Below the pieces are notes generated by a model. It was given only the letters and a program-made list of their open reading frames with translations. It ran no database searches and was not told where the DNA came from. Below are positions 6,096 through 6,954 of a stretch of DNA of 6,954 nt, piece after piece (position 1 is the first letter of the stretch; every line of letters starts with the position of its first letter). Origin of the DNA: an uncultured Actinomycetes bacterium (GTDB taxonomy: Bacteria; Actinomycetota; Actinomycetes; Nanopelagicales; Nanopelagicaceae); the NCBI GenBank assembly GCA_903932885.1, contig CAIZHT010000054.1:1-6954 (forward strand), in the 5' to 3' direction. The translations under genes and the position numbers were made by a program.

Positions 6096-6954
6096 ATGGA
6101 TTTCCTCACCGATCGGGAGATTAGCTGGCTCTCTTTTAACGAGCGCGTCTTGGAATTGGCCGAAGATGAATCCCTTCCACTGTTGGAGAGAGTGCGCTTT
6201 CTTACAATCTTCTCCTCAAATCTGGATGAATTCTTTATGGTTCGCGTTGCATCTCTGCATCGCAAATTAGAAACTGGTGTAACTGCCAGAAATACAGCCG
6301 GTCATACTCCTCGCGAATTGATGAAGGAAATTTCGCTCAAGACTGAAGCGTTGATGAATAGACATTCACAGACGTTTCATCAAAGCATCTTGCCTGCACT
6401 TGAAAAAGAGAATGTACTAATTGTTACCTGGGATCAACTCGATCAAGAAGAGCGCGGCTATGTTTCAAAATTATTTAGCGATCGTATATTTCCAGTACTA
6501 ACTCCTTTAGCCGTTGACCCTTCACATCCATTCCCATACATCTCTGGCTTATCCCTCAACCTTGCAGTTATCGTAAAGAATTCAAAGACAAGCGAACAAT
6601 TCTTTGCCAGGGTTAAAGTTCCACCAATACTTTCTAGATTCATTCCAACAAATAGTGTTGGCTCTACAAGATTTATCCCACTCGAAGAAGTAATTGCGAT
6701 ACATCTTCAAGAACTATTTCCAGGTATGGTTATTGAAGATCACTACACCTTTAGAGTCACAAGAAATCAAGATCTAGAGATTGAAGAAGAAGAATCAGAG
6801 GATTTGCTTCTTACTCTTGAGCAAGAACTATTGCGCCGCCGTTTTGGACCACCAGTACGCCTTGAGATTGAAAAAGGAATTGATAAAGCTCTTCTCGAAA
6901 CTTTAGCTGCAGAACTTGCTATTGATAAAGAAAATATCATTTCAGTTGCTACAC
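6096..6954 (+). CDS. ppk1: Polyphosphate kinase 1, 3' end cut off by the window edge
   Basis: PPK1 reversibly moves the gamma-phosphate of ATP onto inorganic polyphosphate, a phosphate and energy store. The frame stays open from ATG 6096 to the edge, giving 286 complete codons of a protein usually about 690-740 residues long. The N domain (1 to about 105) shows the hallmark DREISWLSFNERVLE (6-20) and the strongly conserved IFSSNLDEFFMVRVA (38-52), in which Asn42 probably equals the ATP-binding Asn45 of E. coli. The head domain begins near 107 and shows PVLTPLAVDPSHPFPYISG (133-151) followed by LNLAV. The catalytic, autophosphorylated His and the two C-terminal domains lie beyond the right edge. 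The N-terminus begins almost directly with the family pattern. The gene is divergent from lacZ and not part of the cysS operon. No frameshift is seen. Confidence 0.95.
   Translation, partial: MDFLTDREISWLSFNERVLELAEDESLPLLERVRFLTIFSSNLDEFFMVRVASLHRKLETGVTARNTAGHTPRELMKEISLKTEALMNRHSQTFHQSILPALEKENVLIVTWDQLDQEERGYVSKLFSDRIFPVLTPLAVDPSHPFPYISGLSLNLAVIVKNSKTSEQFFARVKVPPILSRFIPTNSVGSTRFIPLEEVIAIHLQELFPGMVIEDHYTFRVTRNQDLEIEEEESEDLLLTLEQELLRRRFGPPVRLEIEKGIDKALLETLAAELAIDKENIISVAT

Noticed and set aside
5837..6124. Plus-strand open frame through the lacZ/ppk1 spacer, including a possible 52-residue start at ATG 5966
   Set aside because: It runs antisense over the lacZ start and overlaps the ppk1 start in another frame. 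It has no ribosome binding site before 5966, and its translation looks like no known small protein.

Overview
The window looks like ordinary chromosome from a low-GC, tightly packed actinobacterium. A rough count in sampled coding lines gives about 43-45% G+C. The pairing of cysS with a TrmH/RlmB-type 2'-O-methyltransferase carrying a long basic N-terminal tail is a familiar actinobacterial gene order. Together with the modest GC and gaps of 2-13 nt (or overlaps) between most genes, this suggests a streamlined freshwater actinobacterium of the acI/Nanopelagicales kind. That placement is inference from gene order and composition, not from a search.

Layout. On the plus strand from the left edge: the 3' four-fifths of cysS (cysteinyl-tRNA synthetase), then 2 nt later an rRNA 2'-O-ribose methyltransferase of the RlmB type, then 13 nt later an SGNH/GDSL-family hydrolase. 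These three are probably one transcription unit (positions 1-2932). On the minus strand, tail to tail with the hydrolase and overlapping it by 4 nt, is a complete 1001-residue GH2 beta-galactosidase of the LacZ type (2929-5934). A divergent spacer of 161 nt (5935-6095) separates its GTG start from the start of a polyphosphate kinase gene (ppk1) on the plus strand, which runs off the right edge.

How the genes relate. cysS and the methyltransferase both serve translation (tRNA charging and rRNA modification). The hydrolase is probably co-transcribed with them but has no evident functional tie. The beta-galactosidase has no signal peptide, so it should act on galactosides already imported into the cytoplasm. 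No transporter or sugar regulator is in view. PPK1 makes polyphosphate from ATP. The spacer between lacZ and ppk1 is clearly richer in G+C than the genes and holds several inverted repeats, plus a loose run of three 11-bp-phased half-sites just before ppk1. It is the only place where something unexplained might sit. I see no CRISPR array, insertion sequence, tRNA, rRNA, toxin-antitoxin pair or defence system. An undescribed system is not evident here.
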